A stretch of 64,000 bases of DNA. Origin: Rickettsiales bacterium. GTDB taxonomy: Bacteria; Pseudomonadota; Alphaproteobacteria; Rickettsiales; Deianiraeaceae. The position numbers were made by a program, and so were the translations under genes. The stretch's first letter is position 1. Every line of letters starts with the position of its first letter. Below, piece by piece: positions 38,385-47,620 of this stretch. The notes beneath the pieces are model-generated. The model ran no database searches, was not told the origin of the DNA, and saw nothing but the letters and a program-made list of their open reading frames with translations. The stretch lies in the NCBI GenBank assembly GCA_017444095.1, contig JAFSXM010000021.1:24140-88139 (forward strand), written 5' to 3'.

Positions 38385-39215
38385 AAGTAATGCCCTATCG
38401 TTCTTTCCGTAGTCCTTAATAACATCAACTGAAAGATGTTGTTGTAAAAAAATATCTCTCGCCGTTTTCCCTTGATTATATCCTATCTCAAATATTGCAA
38501 AGCCAGAATGTGTCAAACTTTGTTTTACTTTTTTTGATAGAAAACGATAAAATTTTAACCCATCATTTCCACCATCTAATGCCATTCTTGGTTCGTAATC
38601 TTTAACTTGTTTATCCAGATTATCTATTTCATTGGTTTCAATATACGGAGGATTGCATATAATTATATCATATTTTTCTTCACCAAAACCATAAGATAAC
38701 ACATCCGCAATAATATATTTTGCACGAATGTTATGTTTTTCACAATTTAATTTCGCTATCTGCATTGCACTTGTTGACTTATCAATTAAAGTTAAAGTTG
38801 ATTTAATATTCTTTTTTGCTAATTCATTTGTCAATGTAATACCCAAACAACCACTGCCACAACAAGCATCCAAAATATTCAATGAGCTACTTTGATTTAT
38901 ATTGATATTCCGTAAAGCATTCTCTATCAAAACTTCACTGTCAACTCGCGGTATTAAACACCCCTCGTTAACAAAAAAATCATAACCATAAAAACAAGCA
39001 TTATGTATAATATATGCGATTGGCTTTCCTTTGGCATATTCTTCCAATGCTTTGTGATAAATATTAACAGCAACATTTCCAACATCGTTATTTTTATTAG
39101 CCAATAATTCTGCCAATGTTATCTTTGCAGAATAACAAAGTAAATCTTCTATGTCTTTTTTCTTGTTAAAGCCGAGTTGCCGTATCCCTAATTGCAATAA
39201 CTCTTCGTATGTCAT
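38376..39215 (-). CDS. prmC: Release factor glutamine N5-methyltransferase PrmC
   Basis: 279 residues. It methylates the GGQ glutamine of release factors RF1 and RF2. An N-terminal helical domain is followed by a SAM-binding fold with ILDACCGSGCLGITL (motif I), the catalytic IICNPPYIE, and a family-specific EPRMALDGGNDGLKFYR. prfA, the usual neighbour, is absent. It is followed upstream by the IscU-IscA fusion gene, 27 bases away on the same strand. Confidence 0.95.
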   Translation of the reverse strand: MTYEELLQLGIRQLGFNKKKDIEDLLCYSAKITLAELLANKNNDVGNVAVNIYHKALEEYAKGKPIAYIIHNACFYGYDFFVNEGCLIPRVDSEVLIENALRNININQSSSLNILDACCGSGCLGITLTNELAKKNIKSTLTLIDKSTSAMQIAKLNCEKHNIRAKYIIADVLSYGFGEEKYDIIICNPPYIETNEIDNLDKQVKDYEPRMALDGGNDGLKFYRFLSKKVKQSLTHSGFAIFEIGYNQGKTARDIFLQQHLSVDVIKDYGKNDRALLVK

Positions 39216-39242
39216 AGAAACGGATATATCTTTAACAATTAT

Positions 39243-40085
39243 CTATTCACAAGCTCCATCTTTTTTGCTCTTCTTTTTCTGTTCTGGTGTAAAAAAATTT
39301 TGTCCACAATGGCATCTGCCAGTTTCTCGTGGATTTGTAAAAATTAGCCCCCTCTTTAAACCTTCTTCTTTGAAATCAATTTTTGTTCCATTTAAAATAT
39401 CTTTTTCATTTTGTTTTATAAAAATATGTAAATCATCTATTACAAAATCCAAATCATAATCCGTTTTTTCTTTCTCCTCAACATATTTTACCTTATACAT
39501 TAAACCACAATGTCCTTCTGCAATTTCCAGCCTTATACCTTTAACCTTTTTGCCAACTTTTGCTAAATTTTGCTTTGTAAATTCCAATGCTTCTGTTGAT
39601 ATGTCCAGTGTAAAATCATTATTATTAATTTGCCTATCCGTATTTATTACATCTTTATTTTGCTTATTATTTGTATTATTATCAGCATCGTCAACCATAA
39701 TGCCATTTTTCATTTTATAATCATCTATCGCTCTTTTAATAGCATTTTCTGCCAACACAGAGCAATGCAGTTTTATTTGTGGCAAACCAAGCTCTCTTGC
39801 TATATCGGTATTTTTAATTTTTAAAGCCTCATCTATTGATAAACCAATAAGTTTTTCAGCAACATAACTGCTGGATGCTTTCGCGGAGCCACAACCAAAT
39901 ACTAATATCTTGGCATCTACAATTTTATTAGCCTTTTTATCTATTTTAACTTGAAGTTTCATCACATCACCACAAGATGGAGAACCAACAAGACCAGTCC
40001 CAATGCTTGTGTCTTTCTCATCAAGAGAACCAATATATGTATCATCATTATAATAATTTAATATCTTATCATTATACTTTGGCAT
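39243..40085 (-). CDS. IscU-IscA fusion protein for Fe-S cluster assembly
   Basis: 280 residues from MPKYNDKILNYYNDD. Residues about 1-125 are a complete IscU scaffold: GTGLVGSPSCGDVMKL (first Cys), FGCGSAKASSSYVAEKL (second Cys) and KLHCSVLAENAIKRA (third Cys, after the LPQ chaperone-binding region). An asparagine-rich linker (about 126-150) follows. Residues about 152-265 are an A-type carrier: LRLE-like GIRLEIAEGHCGLMYKV (first Cys), LNGTKIDFKEEGLKRGLIFTNP and CHCGQNFF (two last Cys). All cluster ligands are present. IscU and IscA are normally separate genes in an isc operon; iscS, hscA, hscB and fdx are not nearby. Confidence 0.92.
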   Translation of the reverse strand: MPKYNDKILNYYNDDTYIGSLDEKDTSIGTGLVGSPSCGDVMKLQVKIDKKANKIVDAKILVFGCGSAKASSSYVAEKLIGLSIDEALKIKNTDIARELGLPQIKLHCSVLAENAIKRAIDDYKMKNGIMVDDADNNTNNKQNKDVINTDRQINNNDFTLDISTEALEFTKQNLAKVGKKVKGIRLEIAEGHCGLMYKVKYVEEKEKTDYDLDFVIDDLHIFIKQNEKDILNGTKIDFKEEGLKRGLIFTNPRETGRCHCGQNFFTPEQKKKSKKDGACE

Positions 40086-40213
40086 ATTCTCGTACCAAAA
40101 ATAAGTTAAATACAATTTATTTGTCAAGGAAGACAAAATATCAATTTTTAGTTAAAATAACAAACTATATTTTACAGTTGATGTCTTAACAGATGTCGTA
40201 AAATAATTATCTA

Positions 40214-40241
40214 TTGACAGGATGGCAATTTTTAATATTAT
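40214..40241 (+). promoter_or_regulatory. Strong sigma70-type promoter
   Basis: TTGACA (40214-40219), a 16-base spacer, then TATTAT (40236-40241), 32 bases before the ATG at 40273. Confidence 0.7.
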
Positions 40242-40272
40242 TTTAATGTAAATTGATAATTGCTACAACATT

Positions 40273-41244
40273 ATGATATTTTACGACGATCAGCATTTAC
40301 CGAATGATTTAATTGAAATCTACGAAACAATAAAATTAAGAAAAAAAGCAATTCGTGCAAATATCAATAGAATTATCAATGAAGAGTTCAGTAAGGATAC
40401 AGAAAAAATTGGCGAAATAATTAGATACGTCGCTTTAAGTGGAGAAACCTATTATAGGTCATTTCTGGTAGAAATACTTGGTAATTTGTTTGATGTACAG
40501 AAACCAAAACAACGTTTTATAGCAACAATATTAGAATTTTTACATACAGCAGATGTTATGCAAAGTAGTTTGCCGGAAATAGACAATGAAATGTTTAGAC
40601 ATAATTCTTTAAGTTGTTATCAAAAATTTGGCAAAGAAATGACAATAATTGCACATTCCGCATTGGTTTCATTGGTATTTTACCTTATTTCAAGTGAAAA
40701 TAATAATGTATCATTAAAAAAAAATGAAAAATGCAAATTGATTGAAATATTATCATCTTTTAATGGAAAAGATGGTGTGTCAACACGACAAATTATGAAA
40801 GTAATGTCAAAAAAGAAACAAACTTTTTTTAAAGATGAAATAATAAGAATGCATAAATTAAAATTACAAACTTTTTTCTTAGCTGGATGCGAATGTATAA
40901 CCTATTTATCTGGACAAAACAAAGACACAACAAGGTTGTCAACAAATTATGTTAATAATATTTGTGGTCTATTGGAAATATTAGATGGTCTCATAACAAA
41001 TAATAACAATAATTATCTCACAAATATACCACAAGATACCATTGACAAAGCCGATATTTTATTAAAACAGGCAATTCTATCAACAGAGTTAATATGTGAT
41101 AAATTAAATATAGATGTAAAAAATGGTAAACAACTGATTGATTTTGCAAAATTTATTGCTTACACAATACAAATAGAAAGCAAAAAATATACAAATATCT
41201 ACACATACAACTATAATATGCCAATTGCCACCTCAATCAATTAA
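40273..41244 (+). CDS. Polyprenyl-synthase-fold protein without catalytic aspartates
   Basis: 323 residues. The layout follows all-trans polyprenyl diphosphate synthases such as IspA. SGETYYRSFLVEILGNLF sits where GGKRLRP-LLV is expected. FLHTADVMQSSLPEIDNEMF sits where the first aspartate-rich motif (HTYSLIHDDLPAMDND) belongs. CYQKFGKEMTIIAHSALVSL matches HKKFGEA-AILAGDALL. RMHKLKLQTFFLAGCE matches the H-x2-KT helix, and NICGLLEILDGLIT replaces the second DDxxD motif. The two aspartates that bind Mg and the GGKRLRP basic residues are lost. It has its own good promoter. A structural or regulatory role is possible, by analogy with inactive small subunits of plant prenyl synthases; the fold assignment is by eye. 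Confidence 0.65.
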   Translation: MIFYDDQHLPNDLIEIYETIKLRKKAIRANINRIINEEFSKDTEKIGEIIRYVALSGETYYRSFLVEILGNLFDVQKPKQRFIATILEFLHTADVMQSSLPEIDNEMFRHNSLSCYQKFGKEMTIIAHSALVSLVFYLISSENNNVSLKKNEKCKLIEILSSFNGKDGVSTRQIMKVMSKKKQTFFKDEIIRMHKLKLQTFFLAGCECITYLSGQNKDTTRLSTNYVNNICGLLEILDGLITNNNNNYLTNIPQDTIDKADILLKQAILSTELICDKLNIDVKNGKQLIDFAKFIAYTIQIESKKYTNIYTYNYNMPIATSIN

Positions 41245-41257
41245 TTCAATAAATGGA

Positions 41258-41791
41258 TTACAAAATTGAATACGGATTATGTATGCCAAGTTGATATAAA
41301 ATCGTCTCTTCAAGTTGCTCCATTTTTATTCTTTCTTTTTCATCAATATGGTCGTATCCGAGAAGATGTAATATACTATGTATAAAAATATGAGTATATC
41401 GTTCAATAAAAGTTTTATTGTATTCTTGTGCTTCTTCTAATATTTTATCACAACATAACACCATCTCGCCAAGTGAAATAAGTGCTATATCAATATCTGT
41501 ATCACATCCATTCTTAATAATGACATTGTTGGCAAATGACAAAACATTTGTAATTTTGTTTATACCACGAAAGTTATTATTATACTCAATCATAGTATCT
41601 CTATTCACAAAATTTATATCAATAATAATATGTTTTATCTCTGCCAATCTTGTCTTTGAAAAGACACTTTGCAAACATAGATAAATCCATTTTTTAATAT
41701 TATTCTTTGATGTGATAAACTTCTTATCGACAGTAGTTATAGCTTCTGGAAAACAGCACCTCTCTTTATTTAAGTTTACAACAATCTTCAT
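41258..41791 (-). CDS. ybeY: Endoribonuclease YbeY
   Basis: 177 residues. The zinc motif is HIFIHSILHLLGYDH (H-x3-H-x5-H), and NVLSFAN matches the family's NVLSFP. YbeY is involved in rRNA 3' maturation and ribosome quality control. ybeZ and lnt, frequent neighbours, are absent. Confidence 0.95.
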   Translation of the reverse strand: MKIVVNLNKERCCFPEAITTVDKKFITSKNNIKKWIYLCLQSVFSKTRLAEIKHIIIDINFVNRDTMIEYNNNFRGINKITNVLSFANNVIIKNGCDTDIDIALISLGEMVLCCDKILEEAQEYNKTFIERYTHIFIHSILHLLGYDHIDEKERIKMEQLEETILYQLGIHNPYSIL

Positions 41792-41822
41792 ATTTCTTCA
41801 TATTTTGGACACACAATCAGGC

Positions 41823-42266
41823 CTACATAATGGCTTTACAGATACAGGTAAGTATTTCATCAGGTGTGTAAATGGTAGATGGATTGAATTGTCCACCACT
41901 TATTCCAGAAACTGTTGACGGCAAAACGAATAATGCCAATGTTTTTGGAAAAAAAAATAAACCAAAACCAATAGCCATCTGCAATAGCTCTTGCCAGTTA
42001 ATTTTTCCACCACTCATTATTCCCCAAGCCGACATCATAATAGTCAAAGAAGCAATAGCTCTTGTCGCTCTACCTTGTAAAAAGATAATAATATCACATA
42101 TTGCTTTAAAAGCAGGATTGACATCGTCCTCACTACATTCCATAGCATATGCAAAAGCAGAAAAACCAATAACAATAACTGCAGTAAACAAAATACATCT
42201 TAAATATTTATTATTCCACAACGAAACAATCACCATACTTTTCTTAAAAGGAAAAAAGTGTTCCAT
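41823..42266 (-). CDS. virB2: VirB2/TrbC-family pilin
   Basis: 147 residues from MEHFFPFKKS. A hydrophobic signal segment (ILFTAVIVIGFSAFAYA) is followed by a short mature pilin with two membrane helices: ICDIIIFLQGRATRAIASLTI and GGKINWQELLQMAIGFGLFF. The second fits the TrbC/VirB2 signature. VirB2 is the major pilus subunit of type IV secretion. The gene is 36 kb from virB8-virB9. A longer start at 42347 is less likely because it precedes no signal. Confidence 0.85.
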   Translation of the reverse strand: MEHFFPFKKSMVIVSLWNNKYLRCILFTAVIVIGFSAFAYAMECSEDDVNPAFKAICDIIIFLQGRATRAIASLTIMMSAWGIMSGGKINWQELLQMAIGFGLFFFPKTLALFVLPSTVSGISGGQFNPSTIYTPDEILTCICKAIM

Positions 42267-42416
42267 ACAAACATTATTGTAATCAGTCGTGCCAGATAAA
42301 TCAATCAATTGTAATTTTAATTGTAAAGCACAGGCTTTATGTTTCACTGCATCTTTCTATTATCAATATTTAATTGCATAATAATTGCATTGTGATAATA
42401 TACTGGATAAGTTAAT

Positions 42417-43007
42417 ATGCCGAAAGATGGTTATAATATAAGCAATGATGAGTTGGTAATGGATGAAGATATAAAACCAAACCAGATTGGTAAGGATAAT
42501 TTTTTACATCAATTCTCGTCAAATTATGTACCAACAACAAGTAAAGATAGAAAACCTGTTTTACCATTTTTTCTCGGCTTTCTTGGTACATTAGCTTTGT
42601 TTATTGGTTTATGTTTTGTATCAGCTTGGTTTGCTTTTGGTTTTATAGCATCAGCTGGATTATTTATTTTTACCATAAAAAATAACAACTATAACAATAA
42701 GCAAGAAGCCGAGGAATTAACCCCAACACCATTAGGAACAGATACTCCAATACCAGACCTAGTCGTAGAGAATATAAATGAGAAAAACATAAACCCTCAT
42801 AATAATAATATAAATAGACAAGATGAGAAGGAGGCACCAATTGGTAATGAAAATATAAAAGACATAAAAAATGAAGAAAAAAAATTTGAACAAAATATGA
42901 ACGAAAACTGTAAAAATCAACAGGATACTAAATCAAATTTTGCAACAAAAACAAACTTAGATTTAATCAACACAATTAACAAAGATAGCAACAAAATGGA
43001 AAAATAG
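42417..43007 (+). CDS. Unknown membrane protein
   Basis: 196 residues. One long hydrophobic region (residues about 45-82, PVLPFFLGFLGTLALFIGL, then a second helix FAFGFIASAGLFIFTI) is flanked by polar stretches. The C-terminal 110 residues are low-complexity, rich in N, E and K. No family is recognised. thiE begins shortly downstream and may be in the same transcript. Confidence 0.65.
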   Translation: MPKDGYNISNDELVMDEDIKPNQIGKDNFLHQFSSNYVPTTSKDRKPVLPFFLGFLGTLALFIGLCFVSAWFAFGFIASAGLFIFTIKNNNYNNKQEAEELTPTPLGTDTPIPDLVVENINEKNINPHNNNINRQDEKEAPIGNENIKDIKNEEKKFEQNMNENCKNQQDTKSNFATKTNLDLINTINKDSNKMEK

Positions 43008-43055
43008 ATTAAAATTTTGCTTGACTACAACAGAATTTTTATATCAAAGCTAAAT

Positions 43056-43715
43056 ATGCTAAAAGATAAACAATGTCTAAAAATATATGCAATTACAGAT
43101 AGAAATAGTATCAATAGAGGATATCAAGGAAGAAAAATAACAGATGCAGTTGAACAAGCCATTATTGGTGGTGCAACAATTATACAAATTAGAGAAAAAC
43201 AGCTTAATGTTCAGGAATTTTTAGATGAAGCCATTGAAGTAAAACAAATTACCAATAAATATAACATCCCACTCATTATCAATGATAATGTTGAAGTTGC
43301 ATTGGCTTGTAAGGCGGATGGAGTGCATATTGGACAAGATGATATGAATGTTATAGAAGCAAGAAAAATTCTTGGCGACAATGCAATTATAGGAGTGTCG
43401 GCAACCAATCTACAAGAAGCAATAGAAGCAGAAAAAAATGGTGCTGACTATCTTGGTGTAGGTGCTTTATTTCCAGAATATATGCAAAGTAAACCAGATG
43501 CAAAATGTGTTTCACTGGAAGAGTTAAGGCTAATTACACAATCAGTAAAAATTCCAGTTGTTGCAATCGGTGGAATAAAAATGCAAACCATAGATAGATT
43601 AAAAAATACAAATATCGATGGAGTAGCTGTAATTTCTGCAATATTTGCAAACAACGATATAGTGCAGGCGACAAAAGAATTTGTAAATGCAACAAGGGCA
43701 GTAATTAAAAATTAG
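43056..43715 (+). CDS. thiE: Thiamine-phosphate synthase ThiE
   Basis: 219 residues from MLKDKQCLKIYAITD; a TTG start 39 bases upstream is possible. It couples HMP-PP and HET-P to thiamine phosphate. TIM-barrel motifs: GATIIQIREK, LIINDNVEVALACKADGVHIGQDD, GVSATNLQEA, GADYLGVGALFPE and VVAIGGI. With ThiD (47621) it suggests a partial thiamine pathway fed from precursors or salvage; the other thi genes are not in the window. Confidence 0.94.
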   Translation: MLKDKQCLKIYAITDRNSINRGYQGRKITDAVEQAIIGGATIIQIREKQLNVQEFLDEAIEVKQITNKYNIPLIINDNVEVALACKADGVHIGQDDMNVIEARKILGDNAIIGVSATNLQEAIEAEKNGADYLGVGALFPEYMQSKPDAKCVSLEELRLITQSVKIPVVAIGGIKMQTIDRLKNTNIDGVAVISAIFANNDIVQATKEFVNATRAVIKN

Positions 43716-43762
43716 ACAAGACGTTGTTATGGATACAATGTGATTTTAATTGCAAATCACCA

Positions 43763-45601
43763 TTATACACATTCTCGTTGAGTTTTCCATAACTGTAGGT
43801 AAACACTGTCTTTATTTTTTATTAATTCATCATGAGAGCCTTGTTCGACAATTTTTCCTTGTTGTAAAACAATAATTCTATCCATTTTTGTTAAAGTATC
43901 TAATTTATGTGCTATTGCTATAACGGTTTTATGCTTCATTAAAATATTTAAAGCATCTTGAACTAATTTTTCATTTTCAGCATCAAGTGCGGAAGTGGCT
44001 TCATCAAGTAATAAAATTGGACTATTTTTTAGCATTGCTCTTGCTATCAAGATGCGTTATCTTTCACCGCCACTTAATAACATACCTCTTTCACCAACAT
44101 TCGTACAGTAATCAAGAGGTAATTTGACTATAAAATCATGTGCATTCGCTTTTTTTGCAACTTCAATAATCTCTTCCATTGTTGCCTCTGGTTTTGAATA
44201 TCTGATGTTTTCCAACACACTTCTGTTAAATAGAGTTGTATCTTGAGATACAACAGAGATACAATCCTCCAACGATTTATCGCTAATACCAGATATATCC
44301 ACACCATCTATCATAATTTTACCACCGGTTGGAGTAAGATTTCTGATAATGAGGCTTATTAGAGTTGTTTTCCCAGCACCAGAATGGCCAACAAGACCAA
44401 TTTTCTCACCTGCTTTTATATGTAAATTTTGATTTTCAAAAATCATTTTATTAGTTTTATAACTAAATGATAAATTTTCTATATCAATTTGTCCCGTGAT
44501 GCCATTAATATCTGTGCCATTTTCTATCGATTCAGCCACTTTTCCGCCATTTAGTATATTAAGCCCTTGTTGGGCTTGTCCAAATTCCACCATCATATCA
44601 AGAAAAGTATCCTGTAGAAGTCCTATCAGACCAACACAGACGCCAGAAGAAGATATTGTATAAATAATATCTGCCAGGCCTATTCGATTATTAGCGTAAA
44701 GATAAAATAAATCGGCAAATAATCCAGCTCCACAAAATGTAAAACATAGAAGTAGCCTAATAAATTTTACCCTTTCAACAAAAACATTTGATATTTCCAT
44801 TCTCAAACATTCTGTGTTTTGAAGTCTTTTTGCTCTTTTCAGCTCATATTTTTTTCGCGAAAACAATAATACACTGGAAAAATTCATTATAACATCTGTA
44901 AGATTTGCAATATTCTTTGTAAAAGCATTTACTGAACGTGCTTGTAGAGCGCTAATTTTTTTATAAGTAAAAACACATACAAGAGTGTGCGAGACTAAGT
45001 AGCCCATCATTATCAAGAACAAGCTCCAATGTAAAATAATAAAACTGCCCAACATTGCTACACATGTCAAACAATGAGGAATAATTTCTCTTGATGTCCT
45101 CCTAATGATGGTTTTAATAGACATCAGGAGTTTATACAAACTACTCATTGCATCGCCAGTTGAATTGTTAGTGAAAAATTCATAAGAGTTTTGCATTGTT
45201 CTATTCAAAAAAGTTATTTTTAGCTTAGCATCAATCGTTGGTTCTATCTTTTTTGCATAATAATAACTTGCCACTCTACCAATTGTATCAGGGATAATCC
45301 AAGCCAATAACACAATTATAATTGGTATTATAAGTGTATTTACCAATTCCATCCGTGAACCATTATAATTTTCCAATACTCTCACGAACCATTGTGAAAT
45401 AATTGGAGCATAAGCAAAATCAGTAAAATCACTAAATACACCTGCCATTGTGGTAAAAATAATACCAATCCAGCTACCTCTCAATATCATTTTAACAAAC
45501 ATTGCAACAGAAATATGTTCGCAAGTATTAGTAATACTTGTTTGATACACACTCGGCAAAAATTTACGATTGCGAAAATAGTGTATTCTTTTTTTCTTCA
45601 T
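43763..45601 (-). pseudogene. ABC exporter (fused permease-ATPase) with a nonsense codon in its signature motif
   Basis: The frame of 612 codons has a TAA at 44057-44059 directly after LLSGGER and before CGC, where the family has GGERQRIAIARA. The following codons continue in the same frame: [25 protein letters not shown]. Upstream lie six membrane helices and Walker A (GHSGAGKTT). A single C-to-T change (CAA to TAA) would explain the break. The truncated product would lack Walker B and could not hydrolyse ATP. It resembles MsbA-type multidrug or lipid exporters. There are no other mutations, so the loss appears recent or could be an assembly error. Confidence 0.88.
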
Positions 45602-45709
45602 AAATACAATAAATATGTGAATAATTAAACATTAAAAGCAATAAATGATTATTGTAATAATCACCAATCTTGCTTTTTAATTATTCCGTTAGAATTACTA
45701 TTTTGCTTT

Positions 45710-46528
45710 ATGGAAAAGATAATTCTATTTATTAGACAGCAATGGATTTTTCAGGTTATCTTCAATATTTTCCATTTTATTGGATATAATTTTATTGTCT
45801 GTATGCAGGCGGTTGGTAGATTTTGTATATTTCTGTATAAAAACTTTCTTGCATTGTTTCATAAGAAATTCTTTTTCAAAAATTTTTTGAATTTATGTTA
45901 TGTAAATGGCTTATGCTCCGTCCCTGTCGTAAGTTTAACAGGTTTTTTTTCAGGAGCAGTATTAACATTGCAATTATTCATAAGTCTATCATCATTTGGT
46001 ATTAACGACCAAGTGCCATATATTGTGCTGTTAGCTTTGACAAAAGAACTTTGCCCAGTAATATGTGGCTTAATTATCATATCACGGGTCGGCTCTTCTA
46101 TGTCGGCCGAAATTGGCTCAATGGCTTGTAATAATCAAATTGATGTTTTAATCAGTATGTCAATAAATAAGTATAGATTTCTGTATTTACCAAGAATACT
46201 ATCTACGACAATAGCACAACCACTCTTAAATACTATTTCACTTATTTCTGGACTTATAGGTAGTTATTTTATTGCTACACATATTTATGGCTACACTGAC
46301 ACATATTTTTTTACCTTGTTATATCAAGGATTTGATATCCATAATTATATGGTTTGCATAGTAAAAGGATTGTTTTTTGGTTTAATAATATCGTCTATTG
46401 CTTGTTATAAAGGCAATAAAACAAAAGATGGTGCCGTTGGTATAAAAAATACCACAATTTCAACAGTAGTTCTATCAAGTGTTTATATTCTAATTGCAAA
46501 CTTCTGCATAACATTTGCTATGCAATAA
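45710..46528 (+). CDS. mlaE: MlaE-type ABC transporter permease
   Basis: 272 residues with five to six membrane helices. The MlaE signature is seen in FFSGAVLTLQL, then LLALTKELCPVICGLIIISRVGSSMSAEIGSM and DVLISMSINKYRFLYLPRI. The family moves phospholipids between the inner and outer membranes. The ATPase mlaF and mlaD are not adjacent. Confidence 0.9.
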   Translation: MEKIILFIRQQWIFQVIFNIFHFIGYNFIVCMQAVGRFCIFLYKNFLALFHKKFFFKNFLNLCYVNGLCSVPVVSLTGFFSGAVLTLQLFISLSSFGINDQVPYIVLLALTKELCPVICGLIIISRVGSSMSAEIGSMACNNQIDVLISMSINKYRFLYLPRILSTTIAQPLLNTISLISGLIGSYFIATHIYGYTDTYFFTLLYQGFDIHNYMVCIVKGLFFGLIISSIACYKGNKTKDGAVGIKNTTISTVVLSSVYILIANFCITFAMQ

Positions 46529-46642
46529 CCATAACTTATTGTTAGTTCGTTAACCAAGATAAGACAAAAACGAAAAAGTAGAAAATACTATACTTCTATA
46601 AGTAATAACATAATTACAATAAAAAAGTGATATTAAAAATAA

Positions 46643-46717
46643 TGGTGATTCCAAGGGGAATCGAACCCCTGTTGTCAGGATGAAAACCTGATGTCCTAAC
46701 CGCTAGACGATGGAACC
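46643..46717 (-). tRNA. tRNA-Glu (anticodon TTC)
   Basis: Acceptor stem GGTTCCA pairs with TGGAATC (one G-T), and anticodon stem TCAGG/CCTGA holds TTTTCAT, giving TTC. CCA is encoded. Confidence 0.95.
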
Positions 46718-46798
46718 ATCTTGTAGTCAAAGGAAAACTTGATGTTTTTGTAAAAGTCAAGAAGAGATTTTAGAACAAAATACTATACATAGAGTAAA

Positions 46799-47467
46799 TT
46801 ATGCACTTCTTTTGCCACTATGCTTGACCTCTTCATCGTCGTCACTAAAATCATCTTCAACTTCATCAATATCATCGTCACTGAAATCATCGCCAGCATC
46901 ATCATTCTTGTTAACATTAACCTCGGATTGATGTGTGGCAATGTAGTTGTCGTTAAGTATATCGTAGATTATCTTATTAGCATCTACTTGATGTATATTC
47001 ATTGCTATCGCGTATTCAAGAACAAATCTATCAAATGCCTTATCAAATAATATTCTTTCAGCATAAGACTTATTCATATCTTTCATACCACCAAATAAAT
47101 CACGGATAACCTCCGCTATCAACAATGTATTACCGGAATACACTTTTGTTTCACATTCAACAATTCTCTTCGTCCAAATACCTTTTGCACTTTTTGCTTG
47201 TTTACTTAATACATTATCAACAATCTTCTTAGCCATTTCTTGACTTATAATAGGTCTAATACCCATTTCATTCATTTTGGAAATCGGAACTAAAATCTTA
47301 ATGTCTTCAAGCTCTGATTTCATTTCACAAAACTTTTCTTTTTCGCCAAAAAACTCCTTTTCCTCAATAGAAACAACCTTTACAGGGCCGTGTGAAGCAC
47401 TATACAGCATCATTCCTTCTTTCAACTTTACCTTAGAACCATTTAATTTAACTTCCATAACTGCCAT
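46799..47467 (-). CDS. carD: CarD/CdnL-type RNA polymerase-binding regulator
   Basis: 222 residues. The N-terminal Tudor-like domain (KEGMMLYSASHGPVKVVSIEE, ILVPISKMNEMGIRPII) is the polymerase-binding part. The helical DNA-binding domain follows (about residues 75-160). A long acidic tail (DDFSDDDIDEVEDDFSDDDE) is unusual. CarD stabilises open complexes at rRNA and other promoters. Confidence 0.9.
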   Translation of the reverse strand: MAVMEVKLNGSKVKLKEGMMLYSASHGPVKVVSIEEKEFFGEKEKFCEMKSELEDIKILVPISKMNEMGIRPIISQEMAKKIVDNVLSKQAKSAKGIWTKRIVECETKVYSGNTLLIAEVIRDLFGGMKDMNKSYAERILFDKAFDRFVLEYAIAMNIHQVDANKIIYDILNDNYIATHQSEVNVNKNDDAGDDFSDDDIDEVEDDFSDDDEEVKHSGKRSA

Positions 47468-47620
47468 AGGGGATAAACATTTGCATTATACCATAATTTT
47501 ACATTTTGTCAATAGCCACAACTATTAGCTAATAAAGCATATAAAACGACATTTGTATCATAACTTATACTTAAATTTTCAATAATTGCTTTTAATTTTT
47601 TACTATGTTTTATTCATTCG

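Noticed and set aside
9774..45601. Stop codons recoded as glutamine
   Set aside because: Two broken genes have TAG or TAA where glutamine is expected, but intact genes throughout end properly at TAA and TAG, and one of the two also has frameshifts. C-to-T decay explains both.
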